Assembly (NCBI GenBank): GCA_964620595.1
Contig: CAZUHP010000001.1
Location: forward strand, 186,001 to 250,000
DNA length: 64,000 nt
Direction: 5' to 3'
Source: Desulfocarbo sp964620595
Lineage (GTDB): Bacteria > Desulfobacterota > Desulfarculia > Desulfarculales > Desulfarculaceae
A program made the translations under genes and the position numbers. Positions 16,528-24,490 of the stretch are shown here, piece by piece. The stretch's first letter is position 1. The number at the start of each line of letters is the position of its first letter. The notes under the pieces were generated by a model, which was not told where the DNA came from, did not search any database, and saw only the letters and a program-made list of their open reading frames with translations.

Positions 16528-17496
16528 CTAGAACTCCACCAGCACGGTACCCGAGTCCAGTACCTTGCCGTAGACCTGGCGCTTGGAGGCCAGGTTGGTC
16601 AGCTTGATGTTGCCCCCCTTGTAGCCGGTTTCCTGGGCCCGTCCCTTGGCGGTCACCCTGAGGCGGCCCGAGGTGCAGATCATCCGCACCACGTCGCCCC
16701 GGCGGATGAGCGGCGCCCGCTCCAGGCGGGAAAGCTCCAGGGCCGCGCCCATGGCCACCGGCACCCGGGTGCGCAGGCCGATCACCTCCTCCGGGTTGGA
16801 GGCCACCGGGCCGTGGATGTCGTTGAGCCGCCGGCGCACCACCTTCACGTCCTCGCGGGTGAGCAGGTGGCGCCGGGCCAGGCCCGCGGCGGCCACCACC
16901 ACCCGGCCGTAGAGGTCCACCTTGCCGGTCACCCGGCGGGTGGCGGCCAGGGAGCCGTCCACCAGGAACTCCACCCGCGCGGCCACCAGTCCCATGAGCC
17001 GCCGGCCCAGGAACTGTACCCGGGTCTCCAGCCGGCCGGCCGGCAGCACCAGGTCGTGGCCGGCGTTGATGCCGTGCAGCTCGAAGTCGTCGCCCCGCCC
17101 CTTCAGCCGCTCCCGCAGGGCCCGGCGGAAGACCTCCCCGATCTGGCTGGTGGTGATCCGCTGGCTGGCGCGGGTGATCTCCACCCGGGCCGGGATGAGC
17201 ACGCTCAGGTCGCGGGGGGGGCGGGCCTGGGCCAGCAGGCTGCGCAGGCGGGCGCCCGCCACGGTGGCGCTGCGGTTCATCCTGGGCGCGTCGATCACCT
17301 TCACTTCGGCCAGGCGCTCCTTGAAGCCGGCCTCCAGGCCCCGGCCGCTGGCCACCAGGTCCTGGAGGGTCACCCGGGTCGTGGCCACCTCCACCCGCGG
17401 GGCAAAGGTGAGCACCCCCGCCGCCCAGGCCGCCGGGGCCGCGGCCGCCAGGGCCAGCAGGGCCAGGATGGCAGTAACCGTCTTCAGCGCCTTCAT
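16528..17496 (-). CDS. flgA: P-ring assembly chaperone FlgA
   Basis: The 322-residue product starts at ATG 17496, 11 bases after the flgG stop; the reading frame stays open far upstream through flgG, but only this start gives a signal peptide (MKALKTVTAILALLALAAAAPAAWA). The C-terminal 130 residues carry the SAF-type domain of FlgA: ARRHLLTREDVKVVRRRLND, EVIGLRTRVPVAMGAALELSRLE and GDVVRMICTSGRLRVTAKG. FlgA is a periplasmic chaperone for FlgI. It is longer than the 219-residue E. coli protein because of an extra N-terminal region. Confidence 0.93.
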   Translation of the reverse strand: MKALKTVTAILALLALAAAAPAAWAAGVLTFAPRVEVATTRVTLQDLVASGRGLEAGFKERLAEVKVIDAPRMNRSATVAGARLRSLLAQARPPRDLSVLIPARVEITRASQRITTSQIGEVFRRALRERLKGRGDDFELHGINAGHDLVLPAGRLETRVQFLGRRLMGLVAARVEFLVDGSLAATRRVTGKVDLYGRVVVAAAGLARRHLLTREDVKVVRRRLNDIHGPVASNPEEVIGLRTRVPVAMGAALELSRLERAPLIRRGDVVRMICTSGRLRVTAKGRAQETGYKGGNIKLTNLASKRQVYGKVLDSGTVLVEF

Positions 17497-17507
17497 GATC
17501 CTAATCC

Positions 17508-18290
17508 CTACCGCTTGATGTTGTTGGCCAGTTGCAACATCTGGTCCGAGGTCTGGATGGCCTTGGAGTTGGCCTCGTAGGCGCGCTGGGCCACGATCAT
17601 GTTGACCATCTCGTCCACCACGCTGACGTTGCTCATCTCCAAAAAGCCCTGGGCAATGGTGCCGTACTCGTCCTGGCCGGGGGTGCCCTCCACCGGGTCG
17701 CCCGAGGCGGGGGTGGGGGTGAACAGGTTCTTGCCCCGGGCGTAGAGGCCGGCGTTGTTGGCGAACTTGTAGATGGTCATCTGGGCCTGGGCCAACTGGG
17801 TGCCGTCCGAGGCCAGGGCGGTGATGGTGCCGCCGGGGTCGATGACCAGGCTGGTGGTGCCTTCGGGCACCGTGAACTGGGGCTGCAGGATGTAGCCGTG
17901 GCTGTCCACGATAACGCCGTTGTTGTCCAGCTTGAAGGCGCCGTTGCGGGTGTAGACCTCCTGGTCGCCCTGCAGCAGCTTGAAGAAGCCGTCGCCCTCG
18001 ATGGCCAGGTCCAGCTGGTTGCCGGTCTGCTGGTAGTCGCCCTGGCTGAAGAGCTTTTGCACCGCCACCGGCCGCACGCCCATGCCCACCTGGATGCCGG
18101 TGGGGATGAGCTGGCCCGTGGCCTGGGTGGCGCCGGGCTGGCGCAGGGTCTGGTAGATCAGGTCCTCGAAGTCCACCCGGCTCTTCTTGAAGCCCGAGGT
18201 GTTGACGTTGGCCAGGTTGTTGGCCACCACGTCCATGTTGAGCTGCTGACCGATCATGCCAGTGGCTGCGGTCCACAGGCTGCGCATCAT
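17508..18290 (-). CDS. flgG: Flagellar distal rod protein FlgG
   Basis: The 260-residue protein has the rod-family N-terminus (MRSLWTAATGMIGQQLNMDVVANNLANVNTSGFKK) and the FlgG C-terminus (EMSNVSVVDEMVNMIVAQRAYEANSKAIQTSDQML). Length is exactly that of FlgG, the major distal rod subunit. It follows flgF by 41 bases in the same operon. Confidence 0.97.
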   Translation of the reverse strand: MMRSLWTAATGMIGQQLNMDVVANNLANVNTSGFKKSRVDFEDLIYQTLRQPGATQATGQLIPTGIQVGMGVRPVAVQKLFSQGDYQQTGNQLDLAIEGDGFFKLLQGDQEVYTRNGAFKLDNNGVIVDSHGYILQPQFTVPEGTTSLVIDPGGTITALASDGTQLAQAQMTIYKFANNAGLYARGKNLFTPTPASGDPVEGTPGQDEYGTIAQGFLEMSNVSVVDEMVNMIVAQRAYEANSKAIQTSDQMLQLANNIKR

Positions 18291-18331
18291 GGCTCAAATC
18301 CTCCTCGCCCGGGTTGGCCGGGCCTTTTTGC

Positions 18332-19030
18332 TTAACCGACCCGGCCCACCTGGACCGCGGCCTTCTGGTCGATCTCCTGCATGATATGGATGGCCTTCTG
18401 GTAGGACTCGAAGCCCCGGAAGCTGTCGATCATCTCCACCATCTCGCGCACCACGTTGGCGTTGGACATCTCCAGGGCGCCCTGCACCAGGCGGTAGTCC
18501 TGGGCCGGGCGGGTGGTCGGCTTCTTGCCGCCCTTGCCCACGAACAGGTTGAGTCCCTCTTTCTCCAGGCTGTTGGGGTCCACCACGTCCACGACCGCGA
18601 TCTGGCCCACCAGCTCGCCGTTCTGGTACACGCCGCCCTTGTCGTCCACGTGGGGACGGCCGCCCTGGGGATTGAGCACCACCGTGGTGCCGCCCTGGCC
18701 CAGCACCGGGTCCCCGGCCGCGGTGACCAGGGTTCCGTCGCCCGACATCTGGAAGGCGCCGTTGCGGGTGAGCCGCACCCCGTTCTTGGTGCGTACCTGG
18801 AAAAAGCCCTTGCCGCTGATGCCGAAGTCCAGGGGCTGGTCGGTGACCTCCAGGGGCCCTTGCTGCAGGTCGGTGTACACCCGGCGACCCATGATCTCGT
18901 TGAAAAGCAGGCGGTCGGCCTTGTAGCCGGGGGTGCTCACGTTGGCCAGGTTGTTGGAGATGATCTCCAGGTTGCGCTGCTGCACCAGGCTGCCGTGAAC
19001 CGCGTCTGCAAATCCGAAGTCATAAGCCAT
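18332..19030 (-). CDS. flgF: Flagellar proximal rod protein FlgF
   Basis: The 232-residue protein has the rod-family box (LEIISNNLANVSTPGYKADRLLFNE) and the FlgF/FlgG C-terminal helix (GALEMSNANVVREMVEMIDSFRGFESYQKAIHIMQEID). It is shorter than flgG's product and precedes it, the usual F-G pairing. It is the first gene of the operon; the ATG at 19030 is about 40 bases downstream of the predicted sigma-54 start. Confidence 0.93.
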   Translation of the reverse strand: MAYDFGFADAVHGSLVQQRNLEIISNNLANVSTPGYKADRLLFNEIMGRRVYTDLQQGPLEVTDQPLDFGISGKGFFQVRTKNGVRLTRNGAFQMSGDGTLVTAAGDPVLGQGGTTVVLNPQGGRPHVDDKGGVYQNGELVGQIAVVDVVDPNSLEKEGLNLFVGKGGKKPTTRPAQDYRLVQGALEMSNANVVREMVEMIDSFRGFESYQKAIHIMQEIDQKAAVQVGRVG

Positions 19031-19080
19031 GGTTCCTACCGTCCTCGCAACTGGGTTGATGAACTCGCGCCCAAGTTTGT

Positions 19081-19096
19081 AGCAACCTTCGTGCCA
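19081..19096 (-). promoter_or_regulatory. Sigma-54 promoter of the flgF-flgL operon
   Basis: On the minus strand the site is TGGCACG-N4-TTGCT, an exact match to the RpoN consensus TGGCACG-N4-TTGCW. The predicted transcript start is about 19070, 40 bases before the flgF ATG. Confidence 0.92.
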
Positions 19097-19262
19097 CCTC
19101 TCGGGTCGCTTTCTGGAGGGAAGTTCGGTTTATATCTATTTGATTGCATTGGTTTATTCTGGATGGGCCTCCAGGGAGGCCTCGCGGGGGCGCTCCTGGG
19201 ACTTTGACGCTGGGCCCGGTGGTCCGGCCCTGGGGGGGAAGTTATTGCCTACCTGGAGCGGG

Positions 19263-19337
19263 TCGGGGGGGCGACGGGGGGGCGACGGGGGGGCGACGGG
19301 GGCGTCAGGGGGGGCGTAGAGGAGGCGTAGGGGGCGC
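19263..19337. repeat. GGCGACGGG-type tandem repeat upstream of the flgF promoter
   Basis: On the + strand the unit is 11 bases, GGGGGCGACGG, present about three times in a row and decaying into GGCGTCAGG and GGCGTAGAGG. The G runs are mostly seven long. It lies 170-240 bases upstream of the sigma-54 site of the minus-strand flgF operon. Confidence 0.85.
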
Positions 19338-19459
19338 GGATTGAGACGGCCGGCGCGGACCCGGAGCGGAGAGGCAAGGCCAAGTGTGCGGCTTGGCTGA
19401 ATAAATGCAAGGTTGCCTCCGCGGGAGCCCCCAGGGGAGGCGAGGCGGTCCTCCCGCGG

Positions 19460-19963
19460 CTAGGAGCGGCCGGACAGGCCCAACACCAGCTCCACCTCGC
19501 CGCGGGGGCGGCCGGTGGCCTCGGCGATCTGGGCCGGGGCCTTGCCCTGGCGGGCCAGGGCCAGCACCTTGCGGCGGAACTCCTCCAGGGCCTTGTCCTC
19601 GGCCTTGGTCTTGCCCGCGGTGCCGCCCTTGTCGGCCCCGGCGTCCGGGGCCGGGGCTTCCAGGCTCCGGGCCAGCTTGCGGGCCTCGGCGAGGCGCTTC
19701 TCCAGGTCGTCCACCATCTCGCGCATCTGGGCGAGGCGGTTGTCCAGGGTGGAGATGGTGGTGCCCACCAGTTCGCGCTTCTCTCCCAGGATGCGGTCGA
19801 ACTCCCGGCTGAGGCGCTGGCCCTCGGCCAGGAACTCCTGCATTTCCTTGGGGGCGGCCAGGCTCGCGCCGCCGCCGCTGCGCAGCCGGCCCAGCAGTAC
19901 GATCACCGCGCCGATCAGAAGCAGGTCCGCCCCGAATTGCAGCCACCACAACCAAGTCATCAC
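19460..19963 (-). CDS. DUF2802 family membrane-anchored protein
   Basis: The 167-residue protein has one N-terminal membrane helix (WLWWLQFGADLLLIGAVIVLLGRL), a coiled coil over about residues 45-100 (REFDRILGEKRELV, LDNRLAQMREMVDDLEKRLAEARKLARSL) and a C-terminal helix-turn-helix-like segment (VLALARQGKAPAQIAEATGRPRGEVELVLGL). This layout is that of DUF2802 proteins, which often sit at the end of flagellar/chemotaxis clusters; their role is unknown. The start overlaps the stop of the preceding 107-residue gene. Confidence 0.75.
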   Translation of the reverse strand: MMTWLWWLQFGADLLLIGAVIVLLGRLRSGGGASLAAPKEMQEFLAEGQRLSREFDRILGEKRELVGTTISTLDNRLAQMREMVDDLEKRLAEARKLARSLEAPAPDAGADKGGTAGKTKAEDKALEEFRRKVLALARQGKAPAQIAEATGRPRGEVELVLGLSGRS

Positions 19964-20283
19964 ACCACCACGTCCACCAGCCCCTCGCCCGGCGGCTTGG
20001 GGGTTTGTTCCTTTTCCTCGCCGTCTTTGCGGGCCTTGCCGCGCCGGCGGCCCTCCTGGCGCCCCTTTTCCCGCGAGCCCCGGGCGTCGGTGCGCACCCG
20101 GTTGTCCGCCGCCGATTCCTCGGGCTTTTGCACGCTCTGCTGGCGTTCCTGGGCTTGTTGGGCGGCCTCCTCGGCGGCCACGCTCTGCTGGGCCTCGGGC
20201 CCGCGCTGCACGTTCTCCTGCACCTTGGAGACCACGCCGGTCTGTTGCAGGACGATGGGGAAGTTGCCGTCTCCGTCCACCAT
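19960..20283 (-). CDS. Small flagellar-cluster protein of unknown function
   Basis: The 107-residue product starts at ATG 20283, 5 bases after the fliL2 stop. A short hydrophobic N-terminus (DGNFPIVLQQTGVVSKVQENV) is followed by a Gln/Glu-rich helix and a strongly basic middle (REKGRQEGRRRGKARKDG), ending in GLVDVVV. There is no signal or membrane helix. I recognise no domain. Tight coupling between fliL2 and the DUF2802 gene suggests a flagellar role. Confidence 0.65.
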   Translation of the reverse strand: MVDGDGNFPIVLQQTGVVSKVQENVQRGPEAQQSVAAEEAAQQAQERQQSVQKPEESAADNRVRTDARGSREKGRQEGRRRGKARKDGEEKEQTPKPPGEGLVDVVV

Positions 20284-20288
20284 CACAC

Positions 20289-21044
20289 CTACCCGGTTAT
20301 CACGAACTCGGTGAACAGCACCTGGTAGACCAGGGGCCGGTTGAGCAGGTGGTTTATCTCGGCCTTTATCTGGGCCTGCAACAGCTTCTTGCCGCGGTAG
20401 GTCATTATCTCCCGGGCCGGCCGGTCCCTCAAAAGGCGGTAGATCACGTCCCGCAGGAGGCGGGTCTTTTCGCTGAGGAGCTGCTTGGCCTCGTCGTCCG
20501 GGCTTTCCAGGCTCACCGCCACCCGCAGCAGGCGCCCCTCCTTGGAGGCCAGCAGGGGCACGATGAAGGGTTTGAGCTTCACGCGCAGGGCCTGCTCGGG
20601 GTCGGGCATGGGGCCTTGGAAGAAATAGGGGGGCAGCTCGGTCTTGACCCGCTCCTTTGGCTTGAGCAGGCCGTACCAAAGGCCCAGGCCCAGCCCCAGG
20701 GCCACGCTGCCCAGAACGCCCAGGAACACGAAACGCCGCACCCGATTGGGGGGCGGCGCCTCCTCCTCTTCGCCCTCCAGGGGAGGGAAGCCCGGCTCGT
20801 CGGCCAGGTCCACCTCCACCTCGGGCTCTGGTTCCGCTTCCGGCTCTGGCTCTGGCTCCTCCTCCATGTCCAGGGGCAGGTCGGCCTTGTCCAGCTCCAC
20901 CTTGTCGCCGGCAGAGGCGGCGTCCTTGCCGATCTCGTCGCCCAGCTCGGCGAGCACCTCCTCTTCGAAGCCGCCTTCGGCGACGCGGGCCTCGTCCAGC
21001 ACCTTGCGGCTCTGCCCGCTGGTTTCCGGCGTGGCCGCAGACAT
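20289..21044 (-). CDS. FliL-like protein with long acidic N-terminus (second FliL)
   Basis: The 251-residue protein has about 100 cytoplasmic residues, with an acidic run of alternating Glu and Pro (about 62-78). One membrane helix follows (FVFLGVLGSVALGLGLGLWYGLL, about 107-129). The periplasmic FliL domain includes LKPFIVPLLASKEGRLLRVAVSLE and ends in INHLLNRPLVYQVLFTEFVITG. FliL forms rings around the stator and affects torque. A second, standard fliL lies at 31710-32273. This copy follows cheY and fliA, which suggests a distinct job. Confidence 0.85.
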   Translation of the reverse strand: MSAATPETSGQSRKVLDEARVAEGGFEEEVLAELGDEIGKDAASAGDKVELDKADLPLDMEEEPEPEPEAEPEPEVEVDLADEPGFPPLEGEEEEAPPPNRVRRFVFLGVLGSVALGLGLGLWYGLLKPKERVKTELPPYFFQGPMPDPEQALRVKLKPFIVPLLASKEGRLLRVAVSLESPDDEAKQLLSEKTRLLRDVIYRLLRDRPAREIMTYRGKKLLQAQIKAEINHLLNRPLVYQVLFTEFVITG

Positions 21045-21089
21045 GGCTCAACTCCCCCGGCGCCTGGCCCCGGCTGGCGGGGCGCGAGG

Positions 21090-21482
21090 CTACTTATCGG
21101 CGAAAATCTTTTCGATCTTCTCGCTCAAGGTCTCGGCGGTGAAGGGCTTGACGATGTAGTTGGAGACCTTGGCCTTGACCGCTTCCAGCACGTTTTCCTT
21201 CTGGGCCTCGGCGGTGACCATCAAGAAGGGCAGGTCCTTGAACTCGTCATGGTTGCGCACCCACTTGAGCAACTCCAGGCCGCTCATCTTGGGCATGTTC
21301 CAGTCGCTGATGATGAAGTCGATGCGCTCGCTTTCCAGCTTGGCCACGGCGGTCTCGCCGTCGTCGGCCTCGACGATGTTGTCGAAGCCGAGCTGGCGTA
21401 GGATGTTCTTGACGATGCGCCGCATGGTCGAAAAGTCGTCCACCACCAGCACCTTCATCTTGGTGTCGTAAGGAGCGCCCAT
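21090..21482 (-). CDS. cheY: Chemotaxis response regulator CheY
   Basis: The 130-residue single-domain receiver has the acidic pair D15/D16, phosphoacceptor D60 (IISDWNMPKMSG), T90 and K112 (VKPF), all as in CheY. The start VLVVDDFSTMRRIVKNIL is typical of flagellar CheYs. When phosphorylated it should bind FliM and switch rotation. It lies between fliA and fliL2, as in other sulfate reducers. No cheA or cheZ gene is in the window. Confidence 0.95.
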   Translation of the reverse strand: MGAPYDTKMKVLVVDDFSTMRRIVKNILRQLGFDNIVEADDGETAVAKLESERIDFIISDWNMPKMSGLELLKWVRNHDEFKDLPFLMVTAEAQKENVLEAVKAKVSNYIVKPFTAETLSEKIEKIFADK

Positions 21483-21495
21483 GTTTTTCCTCTCC

Positions 21496-22269
21496 CTAAA
21501 TCACGGCCCCGGCCAGGTCGCGGAGTCTGGCCCTCAAACGAAGGATGGCCTTGGTGTGCATCTGGCTTATACGGGACTCGGTGTAACCCAGCACCTCTCC
21601 GATCTCCCGCATGGTTAGCTCGTCATAATAATACAAGGAAACCACCAGCTTTTCTTTGTCGGGCAGGCCCTTGATGGCCTGGGCCACCTGCTGGCGAAGC
21701 TCTGCCAGTCCCAATAGTACCAGGGGATCTTCGCCCTCGCCTTCCTTGCCCAGGGCCTTCAGTACCGTCTCCGAGTCCAGCTTGCTCAGGGGGCTGTCCT
21801 GGTCGTCCAGGCTCAGGAGGCTCACCCCCCGGATCTCGTCCAGCAGGCGGTAGAACTCGTCCAGCTCCACGCCCAGCTCGGCGGCCACCTCCTCGTCCTC
21901 GGCCGGGCGGCCCAGGCGGTTCTGGAGCTTGGTGTACACCTCCTCCAGGTTGCTGGACTTGCGCCGCACGCTGCGGGGCACCCAGTCCAGGGACCTGAGT
22001 TCGTCCAGGATGGCGCCGCGGATGCGAAACTCGGCGTAGGTCTTGAACTGGACCTTCTTGGCGGGGTCGAACTTGTCCACCGCGTCGATGAGGCCCAGCA
22101 CGCCGGCGCTCCACAGGTCGTCCAGCATCACATGGGAGGGCAGCCGCATGGCGATGCGCCCGGCCACGTAGCGGATGAGGGGCGTATGCTCCAGGATGAT
22201 GGCCTCGCGCACGGCGGGGTCTTTCTTGGCCTGGAGAAAACGCTGGTCCGTGTCAGCCTGTGTGGTCAT
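21496..22269 (-). CDS. fliA: Flagellar sigma factor FliA (sigma-28)
   Basis: The 257-residue protein has regions 2 (EHTPLIRYVAGRIAMRLPSH, LDDLWSAGVLGLIDAVDKFDP, FKTYAEFRIRGAILDELRSLDWVPRSVR), 3 and 4 (YYYDELTMREIGEVLGYTESRISQMHTKAILRLR) in the order and length of FliA. It directs late flagellar genes. The only clear target site in the window precedes the DVU0524-flgM unit at 7476. Its antagonist FlgM is at 8121-8438. Confidence 0.96.
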   Translation of the reverse strand: MTTQADTDQRFLQAKKDPAVREAIILEHTPLIRYVAGRIAMRLPSHVMLDDLWSAGVLGLIDAVDKFDPAKKVQFKTYAEFRIRGAILDELRSLDWVPRSVRRKSSNLEEVYTKLQNRLGRPAEDEEVAAELGVELDEFYRLLDEIRGVSLLSLDDQDSPLSKLDSETVLKALGKEGEGEDPLVLLGLAELRQQVAQAIKGLPDKEKLVVSLYYYDELTMREIGEVLGYTESRISQMHTKAILRLRARLRDLAGAVI

Positions 22270-22380
22270 AGAGTCTTCGGCCCGTTCCCGCCGTTTCGCT
22301 CCAGCCCCGCGCCTCCCGCCTGCTCAGCCCCGGCCGCCCGCGCAGAAGCGGCGGCCGCCGCGCGGGCCCTTTCTTCACTC

Positions 22381-22437
22381 ACCCTTGCCTCTCGCCCCTG
22401 GTCCCTTCGCGCCCCCTCGCTCCCCCCTCCCCCCTGC
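22381..22437. repeat. Degenerate G/C-rich repeat between flhG and fliA
   Basis: On the minus strand the stretch reads as spaced GGGG blocks separated by GCGA or GCAA (GGGGAGCGAGGGGGCGCGAAGGG and similar, ending in GAGGCAAGGG). It resembles a worn version of the GGCGACGGG family, in the 182-bp gap between two minus-strand genes of one operon. A GC-rich inverted repeat (about 22327-22365) adjoins it. Confidence 0.45.
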
Positions 22438-22451
22438 TTAGCCCTGTGATT

Positions 22452-23312
22452 CTACGCCATATTGACCAGTCTGCGCCAGAAAAACTTGATATTTCCGCTG
22501 GTTTGTTCGGCAGGCGTATCGATCACCCTGCGGGCCAACTGCTTGAAGGCCTTGGCCGCGGGGGAGTTGGGGTAGGCCTCCACCAGGGCCTTTTGCTGCA
22601 TCACCGACTTGTTGACCGCCGGGTCGCTGGGGATGAAGCCCAGGTAGTCCAGGCCCAGCCCCCCCAGGAAGTGGTCTGCGGCCATGGCCAGCTTGCGGTA
22701 GACCTCCTTGGCCGCCCGCTCGTCGGCCACGTTGTTGACCAGTATCTTGAAGCGGCGCTCCTGGTGCTGGGTGTAGAGCACCTTGATCAGGGCGTAGGCG
22801 TCGGTGAGGCTGGTGGGCTCGCCGGTGGCCACCACCACCCGCTCCTGGGCGGCGGTGTTGAAGTAGAGCACCATGTCGCTGATGCCGGCGGCGGTGTCTA
22901 TGAGCACGGTGTCGGCGTCGGTGTCAAAGGCGTCCAGCTCCTGGAGGATCATGAGCTTTTCGTCGTTGTCCAGTTGGCTCAGCTCGGTCACCCCGCTGGC
23001 CGCGGGCAGGATCTTGATGCCCAGGGGCCCTTCCACCACCACCTCGTTCAGGGTCTTGTCGCCGTGGATCACGTCGTTGATGGAATGCTTGGGCGCCAGG
23101 CCCAGGAGCACGTCCACGTTGGCCAGGCCCAGGTCGGCGTCGATCAGGAGCACCTTGCGGCCCAGGCGGGCCAGCTCCAGGGCCAGGTTGACCACCACGT
23201 TGGTCTTGCCCACGCCGCCCTTGCCGCTGGTTATGGCCATGGTGCGCAGGCTTCCGCTGCCCGAGGGATGTTTCTGGGCGGCGAGGCGCCTGAGGGATTG
23301 GGCTTGGTCCAT
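22452..23312 (-). CDS. flhG: Flagellar number regulator FlhG (FleN/YlxH), MinD-like ATPase
   Basis: The 286-residue protein has the deviant Walker A motif SGKGGVGKTN (29-38), LLIDADLGLANVDVLLGL and VLIDTAAGISD, the MinD/ParA signature. The N-terminus MDQAQSLRRL carries the DQAxxLR helix that in FlhG stimulates the FlhF GTPase. With FlhF it sets flagellar number and position. It lies directly downstream of flhF (98-bp gap), and fliA follows. Confidence 0.95.
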   Translation of the reverse strand: MDQAQSLRRLAAQKHPSGSGSLRTMAITSGKGGVGKTNVVVNLALELARLGRKVLLIDADLGLANVDVLLGLAPKHSINDVIHGDKTLNEVVVEGPLGIKILPAASGVTELSQLDNDEKLMILQELDAFDTDADTVLIDTAAGISDMVLYFNTAAQERVVVATGEPTSLTDAYALIKVLYTQHQERRFKILVNNVADERAAKEVYRKLAMAADHFLGGLGLDYLGFIPSDPAVNKSVMQQKALVEAYPNSPAAKAFKQLARRVIDTPAEQTSGNIKFFWRRLVNMA

Positions 23313-23410
23313 GAGGGGCTCTCCAAAGGGCGATAGCAGTAACGGTTCCCCAGGCCTTTATAACAGGACCGCGGGCAAAGAGCCAAGGCCTGTGGGTCCG
23401 GCTGCGGTCA

Positions 23411-24487
23411 TCACAGGGTCTCCAAGTCTCGGCGGGAGGGCAGAAGCCTTTTGGCCAGGCCCTCCCGGGTGGCCTTTTCCAAGTCGTCGGGCACCCGCTG
23501 GCCAAAGGCGAGATAGCTCACCGGCTTACCAGCGCGCACCATCTGGTTCAATATGGGACCGTAGGTGGTGGTTTCGTCCAGCTTGGTGAAGATCAAGCTT
23601 TGGGGGCTGAAGCGGCCAAAAGCCTGCACCACCTCCTGCAGGTCGCGGTCGCGGGTGGGGGCGGCCAGCACCAGGTGGCAGACAAGCCCCTTGACCCCGC
23701 CCAGCACCGCGGCCAGTTCCTCCAGGTTGTCCTCGTCCGCGGGCGAGCGGCCCACGGTGTCCACCAGGATCACCTCCCGGTCGCCGAGTTCGTCCACCGC
23801 CTCCCTGAGTTCGGCCGGGCCGGAGGCCGTGAGGGTGGGTATCTCCATGATACGGCCGTATACCTTCAGTTGCTCCGGGGCGGCCATGCGGTAGGTATCC
23901 ACGGTTATCATGCCCACCCTGAGCCCCTGCTGCAAGGCGAAGTTGGCGGCCAGCTTGGCGATGGTGGTGGTCTTGCCCACCCCGGTGGGCCCCACCAGGG
24001 CCCAGGTCAGGGGCCGGCCGGGCCGCAGGCGCAGGGGGTCGTGGGTGCGGAGCATCTTCTTGAGGCGGATGGAGAAGCGGGGCAGGAGCCCCAGGCCCTC
24101 GGGCGCGTAGAGCCCCTCCAGCAGTTGGTTGATCAGCCCGGGTGCCACCTCCTGGCGCATGAGGTAGTGGTAGAGGGGGGCCACCTCGGGCCGGGCGGCG
24201 AAGCTGGCCGCAGCCTCGGAGACCATGAGGTGGCGGGAGAGCATCTCGCCCAGCCCCTCCACCCGCCGGGCCAGGGCCGCCACCGCCGCGCTCGGCACGC
24301 CCTCCTCCCCGGCGCCGGCCTGGGGGGAGGGGTGCTCGGCGGCGCTTTCGTCCATGGCCGCGGATATCTCCACCCCTCCGCCGGGCAGGCGGTTGGTGGA
24401 CAGGATCACCGCGTCGGCGCCCAGCTCCTGGCGGATCTGCCGCATGGCCTGGCTGATGTCGCTGGCAGTGAAGCGCTTCACCCGCAT
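23411..24487 (-). CDS. flhF: Flagellar placement GTPase FlhF
   Basis: The 358-residue protein is an SRP-family GTPase. The N-terminal B domain (RVKRFTASDISQAMRQIRQELGADAVILSTN) is followed by a short variable region, then the NG domain with GPTGVGKTTT (166-175), MITVDTYRMAAPEQLKVYG, LVDTVGRSPAD and FTKLDET. It marks the site of flagellar assembly at the pole. It follows flhA by 3 bases and precedes flhG. Confidence 0.96.
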   Translation of the reverse strand: MRVKRFTASDISQAMRQIRQELGADAVILSTNRLPGGGVEISAAMDESAAEHPSPQAGAGEEGVPSAAVAALARRVEGLGEMLSRHLMVSEAAASFAARPEVAPLYHYLMRQEVAPGLINQLLEGLYAPEGLGLLPRFSIRLKKMLRTHDPLRLRPGRPLTWALVGPTGVGKTTTIAKLAANFALQQGLRVGMITVDTYRMAAPEQLKVYGRIMEIPTLTASGPAELREAVDELGDREVILVDTVGRSPADEDNLEELAAVLGGVKGLVCHLVLAAPTRDRDLQEVVQAFGRFSPQSLIFTKLDETTTYGPILNQMVRAGKPVSYLAFGQRVPDDLEKATREGLAKRLLPSRRDLETL

Positions 24488-24490
24488 GGC

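Larger units (their letters stand above)
19031..19459. other. 429-bp intergenic region between DUF2802 gene and flgF
   Basis: Apart from the sigma-54 promoter at 19081-19096 and the G-rich repeat at 19263-19337, the region holds an AT-richer stretch (19126-19160), unusual for this window and possibly the site where an RpoN activator binds or DNA bends. A long inverted repeat (CCGCGGGAG at 19419-19427 against CTCCCGCGG at 19451-19459) sits just after the DUF2802 stop and may end the 15-kb upstream transcript. I see no gene in it. Confidence 0.6.

Noticed and set aside
11601..17580. Long + strand frames opposite flgK to flgA
   Set aside because: Same cause: shadows of well-supported flagellar genes, with His/Val/Gly-biased composition and no ribosome sites.
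16528..18297. FlgA frame extended through flgG (589 codons)
   Set aside because: The upstream part is antisense-like composition overlapping flgG; only ATG 17496 yields a signal peptide and FlgA length.
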